Shown one piece after another: positions 33,754-44,431 of a DNA stretch of 64,000 nt (position 1 is the first letter of the stretch; every line of letters begins with the position of its first letter). The DNA is from Tuctoria greenei. Taxonomy: Eukaryota > Streptophyta > Magnoliopsida > Poales > Poaceae. The translations under genes were made by a program, and so were the position numbers. The notes under the pieces are model-generated. The model was not told where the DNA came from, ran no database searches, and saw nothing but the letters and a program-made list of their open reading frames with translations. The stretch is from positions 89,072,301 to 89,136,300 of the forward strand of contig JAYESD010000005.1 in NCBI GenBank assembly GCA_036927565.1, read 5' to 3'.

Positions 33754-34778
33754 ATACATACCAGGCATTCCTATACACTATAAGAAATTGCAGAATAGCG
33801 ATTGGAAAATTATAGAGGAAAAATTCCAAAAGAAACTGAGTAGTTGAAAAGGAAAGTATCTTTCGGGGGGGGGGGGGGGGGGGGGGGTCGGTTAGTGCTA
33901 ATAAATCCGGTCCTCATGAACCTATCCATGTTCATGCTATCTTTTTTTTAAGTGCCTAGGGGGTTCTAGGGAGACTGGATTATTACAGGTCGAGATTTTT
34001 CCGACAAGGTGATAATCATAGAAAAAAAATACAAACTAGCACGCTGAGATGTGTTATGTCAACCAAAAGAGCAAGGAAGATTTGGATACAAAACTTAGAT
34101 ATACAGAACCAATGTCTATTAAGTAAGTGACTGTTTAAATTATTCAACGAGGAGGGAATATGGCAAAGACTACTGAAACACAAGTATGTTAAGGACAAAA
34201 CTATTGGTCAGGTTCAATGCAAACAGGAGGATTCCCACTTTTGGAGTAGTCTATGAAAGTTAAAGAGAAATTTATGAGTTTTGATAGATTTAAAATAAAT
34301 AATAGAAGGGCTGTGAGATTTTGGGAGGATAAATGGCTTGAGAATTTTAAGATCAAAGATAAATTCCCTACTCTTTATAGTATTGTTAGACAAAAATACG
34401 CTTCCATTGCTCATGGCTTTAGCACTATCCCATTAAACATCTCATTTAGACCGGTCTGGTAGAGATGAATTTGGCGCGATGGCATAGACTTGTGGCGATG
34501 GTAGCTCATGTTAGTTTAAACAATACTGGAGACACTTTAAAATGGGAATTAAATCAAAATGGACTTTTCTAAGTGAGATCCATGTACACGACACTTATCA
34601 CAAATACAAATGTGTGTAAAAACAATATGATTTGGTTGGCAAATTTATCGCTAAAGATTAAAATTTTTATGTGGTACTTGAAAAGAGAAGTAATCCTCAC
34701 AAAAGATAATCTCGTAAGACGGAATTGGGAAAGTGATGAAAAATGTGTGTTTTGTTGTCGGAATGGAACTATACAACA
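33754..34778 (+). pseudogene. LINE ORF2 C-terminal part, first copy
   Basis: After the SINE the frame reads G-I-P-I-H-Y-K-K-L-Q, the usual L1 segment following RT. A homopolymer of more than 20 G starts near 33866. Further on, W-L-A-N-L-S-L-K-I-K-I-F-M-W and K-C-V-F-C-C-R-N-G-T-I-Q-H (34730-34780) form the zf-RVT zinc-binding domain, with its C-X2-C and a downstream His. The CRM element cuts this domain at 34779; its end is at 42292. Confidence 0.82.
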
Positions 34779-35627
34779 TGATGAGTGGGTTTAGGCCCGA
34801 TCTTCCGAAAGGTATGTCGATTGGGGTGGAGAACTCGATGTTGATGATCCGCGGCACTCGAGCGGTACGAGTACCCCTGCAATCACTACACCACGGCTCC
34901 GTTGGTTATCAACCATGCTGCACACGCTTAACCTCGCCAAGAAAGCTAATCCCTGCAAGTGCAACCGAGAACACGAGCAAGAACGTAGAAGACACGATCT
35001 GAAATCGCGAAGTTGGAGTCTCACAAACCATAGAACGGCGATATTATTGATCTAAGCAAAACCCACCGAATATGACCGGCGGCTGCAATATTTATAGGCT
35101 AGGGTTCGACCAAAACACGACTAGACGCGTCCCTAATGGACTCTTATGGGATACAAGGCCCAAAGGCCCGATTCGGTGGCGCGACACCGGACAGCGACTC
35201 GACTTGTTTCGACAATTCCCAATGACTCCGGAGGAATTTTGAGGTGGGACCAGAACCTTTATCTTCTCCTCTTTCCGTGCATATGTAGAACGTCGAAAAC
35301 GGGTTCTGTGTGCCTCCTGGGCGTCTATTTTAAGGTGGACTGCTCCTGGACTCCGAGTTGAACTCGAGTCCGAGTTGTAAACTGTTTCCATCAACTTGTG
35401 GATGTCCCAGCTGGTTCTCCACGCTCCCAAGGCCTCCTTCCTTCACTTGTTGATCTTCTCCATTATTCCTAATAATAATTAAATCATCACATAGCAATCT
35501 ATTCTCAAACTCACATGCAAAAGAAGTTAGGAACGAATTCACCCGCTGATTTAATAACCGTGCTCGTGCTCTTGTGATTGGTCCTTGCAGTTCAATGTGC
35601 GTCTCCGCTATTGTGATGTCCTCATCA
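34779..35627 (-). repeat. CRM element 3' LTR
   Basis: 849 bp. A minus-strand TATA box (TATAAATA) is at 35089-35096. It differs from the other LTR by scattered substitutions and one short indel (near 35250), so insertion is not very recent. The end of the pol reading frame overlaps it. Confidence 0.88.
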
Positions 35628-36913
35628 TCCTCCCCCTCTTGAATTGGAGTCGTCCTCGACTCAAGTTCATCTTCTTCTCCCAAGTACGGTCACAAATCTG
35701 AAATGTTAAATGTAGGACTAACCCCAAAATCGGGAGGCAATTTAAGCTTATATGCATTATCATTAATCTTTTCAACGATCTTAAAAGGACCAGCAGCTCG
35801 TGGCATAAGTTTAGATTTTCTCAAGTCGGGAAATCGCTCTTTTCTCAAATGTAACCACACCAAATCACCCAGTTCAAGTTTTACTTCTTTTCTACCTTTA
35901 CTACCTGCAATCCTATACTTCTCATTCATCATTTCAATATTTTTCTTTTTAGTTTCATGCATCTTAAGATTGAATTCAGATTGTTGTGTAGCATCCAAAT
36001 TTATAGTTTCAGAAGGAGGCAAAGGTAGTAAATCAATAGGAGCACGGGGATTGAAATCATACACTACCTGGAATGGACTTACCTTTGTCGTGGAGTGAAC
36101 GGATCTGTTGTAAGAAAATTCTATATGTGGTAAACACTCCTCACACAACTTCAAATTTGTTTTCAAGACAGCCCGCAACATAGTGGATAAAGTACGATTA
36201 ACTACCTCGACCTGTCTATCCGTTTGTGGGTGATATATAGTAGAAAACAACAACTTGGTTCCCAATTTATACCACAAAGTTCTCCAAAAATGACTTAGAA
36301 TTTTTGCATCACGATCAGAAACAATGGTATTTGGCACACCATGTAAACGAACAATTTCCGTCATAAATAAATCAGCAATGTGTGAGGCATTATCATTCTT
36401 ATGACAAGGTATAAAGTGTGCCATTTTGGAAAAACGATCAACAACTACAAAAATACTATCCCTCCTCCTCTTAGTCCTAGGCAATCCCAAAACAAAGTCC
36501 ATAGAAATATCCTCCCAAGGTGCACTAGGAACATGAAGAGGCATATAAAGACCATGTGGGTTAAGGCGAGACTTAGCTTTGTTGCAAGTAGTGCATCGTG
36601 ACACGTAGCGCTCGACATCACGCCTCAACTTTGGCCAAAAGAAGTGTGTGGACATCACGTCTTCAGTTTTCTTCACTCCAAAATATCCCATCAAACCTCC
36701 TCCATGTGCTTCCTGCAAAAGTAATAGACGAATGGAGCTAGCTGGAACGCATAGCTTGTTAGCACGATAGAGGAGACCCTCTCGCATCACATATTTATTC
36801 CAAGTTCTTCCTTCTCTACAATTTTTAAAAGCATCTTTGAAGTCCAAATCAGTAGGATATAATGCTTTTATTGTTTCCAAACTAAAGATTTTATGATCAA
36901 GTTGAGACAGCAT
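35330..36913 (-). pseudogene. CRM element integrase and C-terminal tail into the LTR
   Basis: 407 codons are open (36913-35690), the best preserved protein of the element. The zinc-binding domain has H-G-G-G-L-M-G-Y-F ... T-H and C-T-T-C-N-K-A. The catalytic triad is D in S-M-D-F-V-L-G-L-P, D in V-S-D-R-D-A and E in R-Q-V-E-V-V-N-R (usual G-Q changed to R-Q). The GPY/F-like region is A-A-G-P-F-K-I-V-E-K-I. After N-I-S-D-L there is one stop near 35689, and the frame continues to 35330 through the polypurine tract and into the LTR, including G-P-I-T-R-A-R-A-R, as in the CR motif region of CRM elements. Confidence 0.85.
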
Positions 36914-37015
36914 GGTATAACGCCTAGATAATGCATCAGCAATGATATTTTCCTTCCCTTTCTTATGCTTAATGATGTATGGAAACGACTCTATGAACTC
37001 AATCCATTTAGCATG

Positions 37016-38387
37016 TCATTTATTCAGATTGGTTTGACATTTAAGATACTTCAATGATTCATGATCGGAATGTATGACAAACTCCTTAGACCAAAGATAA
37101 TGTTGCCAAGTTTGTAATACACGCACTAAGGCATACAATTCCTTATCATAAGTAGAATAATTCAGAGAAGGACCATGAAGTTTTTCACTAAAGAAAGCAA
37201 CGGGTTTACCTCCTTGTATGAGAACGCCTCCAATACCAATGCCGCTTGCATCGCATTCTAGCTCAAAGGTCTTGACAAAATCAGGAAGTTGTAGCAATGG
37301 TGCTTGTGTAAGCTTCGATTTGAGAGCATCAAAAGTGTGTTGCTGCTGTTCTCCCCATCGAAATGGCACTCCCTTCTTTGTTAGCTCATGTAGAGGTGCT
37401 GCAATGATGCTGAAATCCCGCACAAAGCACCGATAAAAACCTGCAAGACCAAGAAAACTACGAACCTGTGTGACGGTTATTGGGGCTGGCCAGCTGGTGA
37501 TTGCTTCAATTTTTGCCTCATCCATCTCAATTCCCTACGAGGAAACAACATAGCCAAGAAACGAGACTCGATTGGTGCAAAAGACGCACTTTTCGAGGTT
37601 ACCAAACAAACGTGCATCTCTCAAAACAGTAAAAACAGCACGTAAATAATCAAGATGTTCATCATATGACTTGCTGTAAATGAGGATATCATCAAAATAA
37701 ACCACCACACATTGTCCAATGAAAGCACGTAAAACCTCGTTCATTAATTGCATAAAGGTGCTGAGTGCATTAGTTAAACCAAAAGGCATGACTAACCACT
37801 CATAAAGTCCAAACTTGGTTTTAAATGTAGTTTTACATTCATCTCCTAGTGCCATTCTAATTTGGTGGTAACCACTACGCAAGTCAATTTTTGTGAAGAT
37901 GATAGCACCACTCAATTCATCAAGCATGTCATCTAATCGAGGAATAGGATAACGATATCAAATGGTGATGTTATTAATCGCTCAACAATCAACACACATG
38001 CGCCAACTACCATCTTTCTTAGGAACCAAAAGAACAGGAACGGAACAAGGGCTAAGGCTTTCACGAATGTACCCGCAGTCCAAAAGATCTTGGACTTGTC
38101 ACTGAATTTCCCTTAGTTTCTTGTGGATTCGCCCTGTATGCTGCACGATTTGGCAAACTTGCTCCTGGAATCAAATCGATCTTGTGTTTAATGCCTCTCA
38201 TCGGTGGTAAACCAGGGGGTATCTCGAAGGGAAACACATCCTCAAACTCCTGCAAAAAGTTAGCAATAGCAGGGGGTAATGCAATAGACAATTCATGAAG
38301 TGAAAACATGGCTTCTTTGCAAACTAAAGCATAGCACATCCCCTTAGCATCGAATAAATTAGCAAGTTCAGATTTAGTTGCAAGCAA
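37016..38387 (-). pseudogene. CRM element reverse transcriptase and RNase H
   Basis: Begins in the protease-RT linker (L-P-P-M-R-G-I-K-H-K-I-D-L-I-P-G). One +1 frameshift lies near 38117. RT core: I-D-L-R-S-G-Y-H-Q-I, V-M-P-F-G-L-T-N-A and the intact catalytic Y-F-D-D-I-L-I-Y. RNase H: F-E-L-E-C-D-A-S-G-I-G-I-G-G-V-L, Y-S-T-Y-D-K-E-L-Y-A-L and I-H-S-D-H-E-S-L-K-Y-L. Stops at about 38099, 37988, 37967, 37535 and 37015 correspond to CGA-to-TGA or CAG-to-TAG changes. Confidence 0.88.
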
Positions 38388-38414
38388 CGATGGTGATTTT
38401 AACTTAATAACTTG

Positions 38415-40163
38415 CTATTTTTCAGATTCTAATTTTGTTGCTTTGCCCTCACGAATTTTACTCTTCTCAAAATGCACAATTTCAGCAGGAGTCATGGGGA
38501 GCAAAGTGATTTTCTTTCCCTTATGCATGAGAGTATATTTATTGGTTCTACCATGATGAATAGCATCTGTATCAAATTCCCAAGGACGACCCAATAAAAG
38601 AGAACAAGCATCCATAGGAACAACATCAAAATCAGCAAAATCATGGTATGAACCAATTGAAAAATGTATTCTCGCTGTTTGTGTTACCCGAACCTTACCG
38701 ATGTTGTTGAACCATTGAATGTGGTATAGATGAGGGTGTGCTCTTGTTTTCAAACCGAGTTTCTTGACGACGTCCGTGTTTACCAAGTTATTGCAGCTAC
38801 CTCCATCAATTATAGTGTGTACACGACAGTCCTTGACGACGAGAAACATGTGGAAGAGGTTGTGTCGTTGTAGCTTGTCGTCGGTCTCCACTTTGGAGCT
38901 CAAGGCACGCTGCACAATGATGATCATATAGTTCTCTGTCACCGCTGTACCAAGTACCTCTTCTTCGGTGTGTTCATCATTTGGATCTGTAAAGTTAGTA
39001 GCAAGAGAATATTCATCTTCAACATCCGAAGTACTATCGTACCCGCCATCGTCGCGTGCTATGTATGCTCGTTTGCTCGGGCAATCTCTCATCATATGAC
39101 CAAGTCCCTGGCAGCGGTGACACTTAATGTCGGAAGTACGACCCGTAGAAGGAGTGGACGACGAAGGCTTGAATGATGTCGCCTTGCTGCCTTCCGGCAC
39201 AAGAGAAGGTGGAGTAGCAGATATAGTTCATTGGCCGCCATTGGGTGGTGTAGTCGCTGCATGGGGGATCGAAAATGGTGTTGTTTTGGATGGTGTAGTC
39301 GCTGCACGCGACGTGAAGTTGCTCCTCGTGCGTTGTTGCTGTTGTTGTCGGCCCTGCAATTCTTTTTCTGCCAACATAGCAAGCTGAAACAATTTGTTAA
39401 CAGTATCATATTCCTTATAATCAACAATGTCCTGAATTTCACGCCTCAACCCCCCATAAAAACGAGCTATTTTATCATCCATATCCTCTACTACCCCACA
39501 ATGCAACATACCCTTTTGTAACTCTTGATAATACTCCTCTACGGACATGTTACCTTAGTCTAAATGCTGCAATTTTTTGCGAAGGTCCCGCTGAAAAGAT
39601 GGAGGAACAAATCGAACACACATAGCTTCCTTTAATCTATCCCATGTTGGAGGATCAGTTCTAGTTTTAACAAGTTCATTCCACCATATGATAGCAAAGT
39701 CCTTAAACTCACTAGTGGCTTGACGAACTCTATGTTGTTCAGGAACAAGATGGGAATTAAATTTTTGCTCTACTGTCATCTCCCAATCAAGATAAGCCTC
39801 AACATCATAAGCACCAGAAAAAGAGGGTATAGTAAATTTCACTTTAGCAAAAGGATCATCAGGAGGGCGATTATAATTGTTATGATTATTACCTCCCATA
39901 CCTCGACGATAAAGTGGCAGTCTTGGCTGATTATTGTGATCTTCCAGTTCATCATAAGCATTGTCTTCTTGTCTTCCAACGAGAGGCAACCGAGCCTCAA
40001 AAGTATTCATCCGAAGAGCAAGGTCATCCAGTTGGCGAGTCAAGTTCGCCAATGACTCCTCCGTTGCTGCGTTATATTTGGCAAACATATTCGTCATGGT
40101 CTTCATCATATCACGTAACTCAGCATGTTGAACACATTCGTCATCATTGTCTTCTCCTGCCAT
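38415..40163 (-). pseudogene. CRM element gag and protease
   Basis: The start is taken at ATG 40163 (M-A-G-E-D-N-D-D-E-C); the ATG at 40205 adds an unusual hydrophobic leader. The N-terminal region predicts a coiled coil (M-M-K-T-M-T-N-M-F). The gag core has F-S-G-A-Y-D-V-E-A-Y-L-D-W and W-W-N-E-L-V-K-T-R, then R-F-V-P-P-S-F-Q-R-D-L. A CCHC knuckle C-H-R-C-Q-G-L-G-H-M-M-R-D-C is near 39105. The protease centre I-I-D-G-G-S-C-N-N-L is near 38805. Stops at 39555 (TAA), 39228 (TGA) and 38412 (TAG) interrupt one continuous frame. Confidence 0.87.
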
Positions 40164-40205
40164 TTTTAGTAGGAAACAAAAGACAAAAAATGTTATCCCT
40201 ATCAA

Positions 40206-41412
40206 CTACAGTGACAATGTGGAAGGTGGAAGAAAACAATCTCTCTCGCTCAAGCGTCTTACCACGCTCTTACAAGTGTTCTTACCGACACAGCAGGTGG
40301 TATGTACGGTGAGATGAACCAATGAAGCGTGGGGTGATTGCAAAGATACCTGTTATGCTCAAGAGAAATGTGGAGCTTGGATGGCATAATATGCTGGCTA
40401 ATAAGCAGAAAATCGTTAACAGCTAAACAAAGTTGAATAAGTATTCAATGTAGGAAACTTTTGCTGGTCAACCGAGTGCCCTAGAGCCTAGCACAACACA
40501 AGGAAGTATCAAGACAAAAGAAAGACAGAATGATATAACCAACAAAAGAGCACCAAGTGGTACAGGCCAATTGCTTTAATATGTGTGCTCTTCACTATTT
40601 TTTTCCTTTTTGTAATACTTTTTTGATATTTTTTATTTACTCAGGAGCACAAATATAGGAAGCACACAAATTTGCAGCTCAATTGGATGTAATATGCGGC
40701 CTATAGAAAATCAAGAAGATTCTTTAAAATTCTTGTTGAAACTTCGAAGGCTGGGTAGCCTATCTTCCGAGGGGAATTTGGGCAATCTAATTTCGCCGAA
40801 CGCGGCTACGCGGCAGAAAATCGGATGCGAAATTTCGCGTAGATGAATTTTAAAAAAAAAATCGCCCGATTTCGAGTTCGTATGCGAAAGTTATGGTCGT
40901 TTTAAGGTAGGCTGTCCGAGTTTCGTGTTTTTGGATGTTGATTCCAACTCGGTTTGAGAACAGAACTCGCAATCAGATATGAAAACGATCGGGAATTTGC
41001 ACAGCAACTAATGGGGTGGTGTGCGATGATTCAAGGATAAGTGACACAAAGGTTTGTCACCTAATCTAGGGCTGGCGATGCGGGAGTTCACGCAAGGCGG
41101 CTAGCTAGGGCAAACCGATGAACGTGGTGGATCGGTTTGTTATTTAGAGATTGTGGAATAGGTGTCGAACAGCAAGAAAACAAGGACGAAACACGATAAC
41201 TAGGACTGAAAACACAAAGCTAAACCAGCAACAAGACTCAACCACACGAATGCAAACTCAACAATGCAAACTGAAAAACGAAACTGCAGGCACTATAGTC
41301 TGGGAAGCGGTAAAAATGATCTAATTTTTTTTGTGGCTTTTCAGTGGACTCTAGGTACGAAACAAAATCGATCTAATGGAAGGAAAAACAAAGATACCTC
41401 ACGGGCAACCTG
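40206..41412 (-). other. CRM element 5' untranslated leader
   Basis: About 1.2 kb between PBS and gag. No coding signal on either strand. It contains T-rich and A-rich runs and a CGCCCGATTTCGAG segment. Confidence 0.65.
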
Positions 41413-41428
41413 GAAATCTGATACCAAT
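41413..41428 (-). other. CRM element primer binding site
   Basis: Minus-strand ATTGGTATCAGATTTC begins one base inside the 5' LTR edge. TGGTATCAGA matches the complement of the initiator tRNA-Met 3' end, and fixes the element as minus-oriented. Confidence 0.85.
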
Positions 41429-42286
41429 TGATGAGTGGGTTTAGGCCTGATCTTCCAAAAGGTATGTCGATTGGGGTGGAGAACTCGATGTTGATGATCT
41501 GCGGCACTCGAGCGGTACGAGTACTCCTGCAATCACTACACAACGGCTCCGTTGGTTATCAACCGTACTGCACACGCTTGACCTCGCCAAGAAAGCTAAT
41601 CCCTGCAAGTGCAACCGAGAACACGAGCAAGAACGTAGAAGACACGATCTGAAATCGCGAAGTTGGGGTCTCACAAACCGTAGAACAGCGATATTATTGA
41701 TCTAAGCAAAACCCACCGAATATGACAAGCGGCTGCAATATTTATAGGCTAGGCTTCGACCAAAACACGTTTAGACGCGTCCCTAATGGACTCTTACGGG
41801 ATACAAGGCCCAAAGGCCCGATTCGGTGGTGCAGCACCAGACAGCGACTCGACTTGTTTCGACAATTCCCAATGACTCCGGAGGAATTTTGAGGTGGGAC
41901 TATAACCATTGGAAAGTTTATCTTCTCCTCTTTCCGTGCATATGTAGAACGCCGAAAACGGAGTCCGTATGCCTCCTGGGCGTCTATTTTAAGGTGGACT
42001 GCTCCTAGACTCCGAGTTGAACTCGAGTCCGAGTTGTAAACTGTTTCCATCAACTTGTGGACGTCCCAGCTGGTTCTCCACACTCCCAAGGCCTCCTTCC
42101 TTCACTTGTTGATCTTCTCCATTATTCCTAATAACAATTAAATCATCACATAGCAATCTATTCTCAAACTCACATGCAAAAGAAGTTAGGAACGAATTCA
42201 CCTGCTGATTTAATAACCGTGCTCGTGCTCTTGTGATTGGTCCTTGCAGTTCAATGTGCGTCTTCGCTGTTGTGATATCCTCATCA
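41429..42286 (-). repeat. CRM element 5' LTR
   Basis: 858 bp, with a minus-strand TATA box at 41739-41746. Compared with the 3' LTR it has an extra 9-10 bp near 41905 (ATTGGAAAG segment). Confidence 0.88.
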
Positions 42287-42291
42287 CAACA

Positions 42292-42711
42292 TGTACTCTC
42301 TGACTGTCATTATGCTAGATTTCTTTGGAGGACTAATGAGTATTACTTTTAATATTTACACACCGTCATTTGTTTCTCACATGTTCAATGGATGGTTGTA
42401 TTCGCTCCCAGATTACTCAGAAAGCAGATAATAGTTGTTGCTGCATCTTTATACTGGGTGATATGCTTATCTAGGAATGATTGTGTTTTTTTATAACAGC
42501 CCCATAAAAAACTATCTGCAGGTACTTTTCAGGAGTGCACACTGGTGCCACATTTGGACGTCACTGTAGAAGGCTAACATAGAGACCAACATCATGAGGA
42601 GGGTCTGCTGCTCCATTGAAACAACAACCATGGAGATTTTCTATAATTTCGAATGATGTTTCACTCGTAGAATTTGCTTTTAATAAGCTGTTTACTATTC
42701 CTATTTTGTTT
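42292..42711 (+). pseudogene. LINE ORF2 3' end, first copy (continued)
   Basis: Continues the zf-RVT domain after the CRM insertion with D-C-H-Y-A-R-F-L-W-R, completing the His/Cys set, then S-S-V-S-H-M-F-N-G-W and W-V-I-C-L-S-R-N-D-C. The reading frame is broken in places. It ends where the second copy starts. Confidence 0.8.
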
Positions 42712-43779
42712 ACATACAGAACAAATGTGTGTTAAGTAAGTGTCTGTTTAAATTATTCAACGAGGAGGAAACAAGTATGTTAAGGACAAAACTATTGACC
42801 AGGTTCAACGCAAATCGGGGGATTCCTAGTTCTGGAGTAGTCTAATGAAAGTTAAAGAGAAATTTATGCGCATCGATAGATTTAAAATAAATAATAGAAG
42901 GGTTGCAAGATTTTGGAAGGATAAATGATTTGGGAATTTTAAGCTCAAAGATAAATTCCCTACTCTTTACAGTATTGTCAGACAAAAACACGCTTCCATT
43001 GGTCATGTCTTTAGCACTATCCCATTAAACATCTCATTTAGACCGGCCTGGTAGAGATGATTTGGCGCGATGGCATAAACTTGTGGCGATGGTAGCTCAT
43101 GTTAGTTTAAACAATACTGGAGACACTTTAAGATGGGAATTAAATCAAGGTGGACTTTTCTGAGTGAGATCCATGTACACGACACTTATCACAAATGGAA
43201 ATGTGTGTAAAAACAGTATGATTTGGTTGACAAAGTTACTGTTAAAGATTAAGATTTTTATGTGGTACTTGAAAAAGAGAAGTAATCCTCACAAAAGATA
43301 ATCTCGTAAGACGAAATTGGGAAAGTGATGAAAAATGTGTGTTTTGTTGTCGTAATAGAACTATACAACATCTACTCCCTGACTGTCATAATGCTAGATT
43401 TCTTTGAAGGACCGTGAGTATTACTTTTAATATTTACACACCGTCATCTGTTTCTCACATGTTCAATGGATGGTTGCATTCGCTCTCAGATTACTCAGAA
43501 AGCAGATAATAGTTGTTGCTGCATCTTTATGCTGGGTGATCTGGTTATTTAGGAACGATTGTATTTTTGATAACAGCCTCATAAAAAACTATCTGCAGAT
43601 ACTTTTCAAAGGTACACATTGGTGCCGCATGCGGACGTCACAGCAGAAGGCTAACATAGAGACCAAGGAGGGCCGGTTGCTCCATAGAAACAACAATCAT
43701 GGAGATTTTCTATAATTTCGAATGATGTTTCACTAGCAGAATTTGCTTTTAATAAGCTGTTTACTATTCCTCTTTTGTT
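42712..43779 (+). repeat. Second, tandem copy of the LINE 3' end
   Basis: This 1.07-kb block repeats 34096-34778 plus 42292-42711, starting at CATACAGAAC and ending CTCTTTTGTT. It lacks the CRM element and about 20 bases near 42770 that are present in copy one. An 81-codon ORF (43470-43715) encodes the LINE tail (W-V-I-W-L-F-R-N-D-C-I-F). The duplication therefore predates the CRM insertion. Confidence 0.88.
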
Positions 43780-44085
43780 AGTCAAGGTTTTTATGGATTA
43801 TTATAAACTTTGTAACGGGTAGCCGCAATCTCGTTTTGAGAAGAAAGTCGGTTTAATCCATTATTTAAAAATATATTTATAAAAGCAGTGGCCGTATGAA
43901 AGAGAGAAGCTTGCTTAATGACCCTAATTTTACTGTGTTCGTGAGTATAATAACTAAATTGAAACGAGCGAACAAGTTATTCTCGCATTTTACTCTTAAA
44001 AGAAAATTCAAAAAACAGCACTCTAACCGAAGGCCCGGATGCAGAAATCGGGTGCTCCCAGATGCCCGGTTCGGAAACCAGGCGC
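43780..44085. other. Probable LINE 3' UTR and EML upstream region
   Basis: AT-rich DNA with no coding signal. The LINE end is not precisely visible: no clear poly(A) tail or target duplication can be checked, because the LINE 5' end is outside the window. Confidence 0.5.
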
Positions 44086-44431
44086 CTATAAGACTCTCTA
44101 CGCGTCCGACGAAATACCCTTTTTGCCCCTGCAATAATTTGCGCGTCACACGTCGCGGTCTCTCCCTCCGCACGCACGCCCCTTCGTTCTCCTCCCAATC
44201 GCGCTGGCTCCTCCGCTTCCCGTTGTTGTCGCCACCCGAATCCGCACAGATCTCGCCGGTATCCGCCGCTCCTCGCCCTGATTCGCCCCCGAAAGCCGCG
44301 GCTTCGTTGTCTACGCGCGGTTGGAGTGGTCGGCCCGTCCGGAGACCGGTGGATCTGGGAGAGTTGGCGGCGCCGGCGGCGTGACTCACTGATTCGAGAG
44401 GGGTTTGGGGCCTACCGAGCCGAGACGCGGG
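44086..44431 (+). promoter_or_regulatory. Probable EML core promoter and 5' UTR
   Basis: A TATA-like CTATAAGA at 44086-44093 is followed by a pyrimidine-rich, CT-repeat segment (44155-44240) typical of plant 5' UTRs, then the EML start codon at 44432. The transcription start is inferred to be near 44120. An upstream ORF-like stretch in the same strand has no recognisable protein. Confidence 0.5.

Larger units (their letters stand above)
34779..42286 (-). mobile_element. CRM-clade Ty3/Gypsy chromovirus, minus strand, near complete
   Basis: 7508 bp with perfect CAACA duplications (34774-34778, 42287-42291). In element direction: 5' LTR 42286-41429, PBS containing TGGTATCAGA at 41426-41417 (initiator-Met type), long leader, gag, protease, reverse transcriptase, RNase H, integrase, a purine tract AAGAGGGGGAGGA and 3' LTR 35627-34779. 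LTRs start TGATGAGGA(T/C)ATCA. The pol frame runs through the purine tract into the 3' LTR, with E-G-E-D-D-E-D-I spanning the boundary, as known for CRM elements. No chromodomain was recognised before that point. Nonsense codons and one frameshift make it inactive. Confidence 0.83.

Noticed and set aside
33863..33890. Long G homopolymer (also C run at 49023 and G runs at 55195, 57246) as regulatory G-quadruplex sites
   Set aside because: They sit in decayed elements and may partly be sequencing artefacts; nothing links them to a function.
44086..44384. 162-codon ORF (43896-44384) upstream of EML as a separate gene
   Set aside because: It overlaps the inferred promoter and 5' UTR, has no recognisable domain, and its composition is that of CT-rich UTR.
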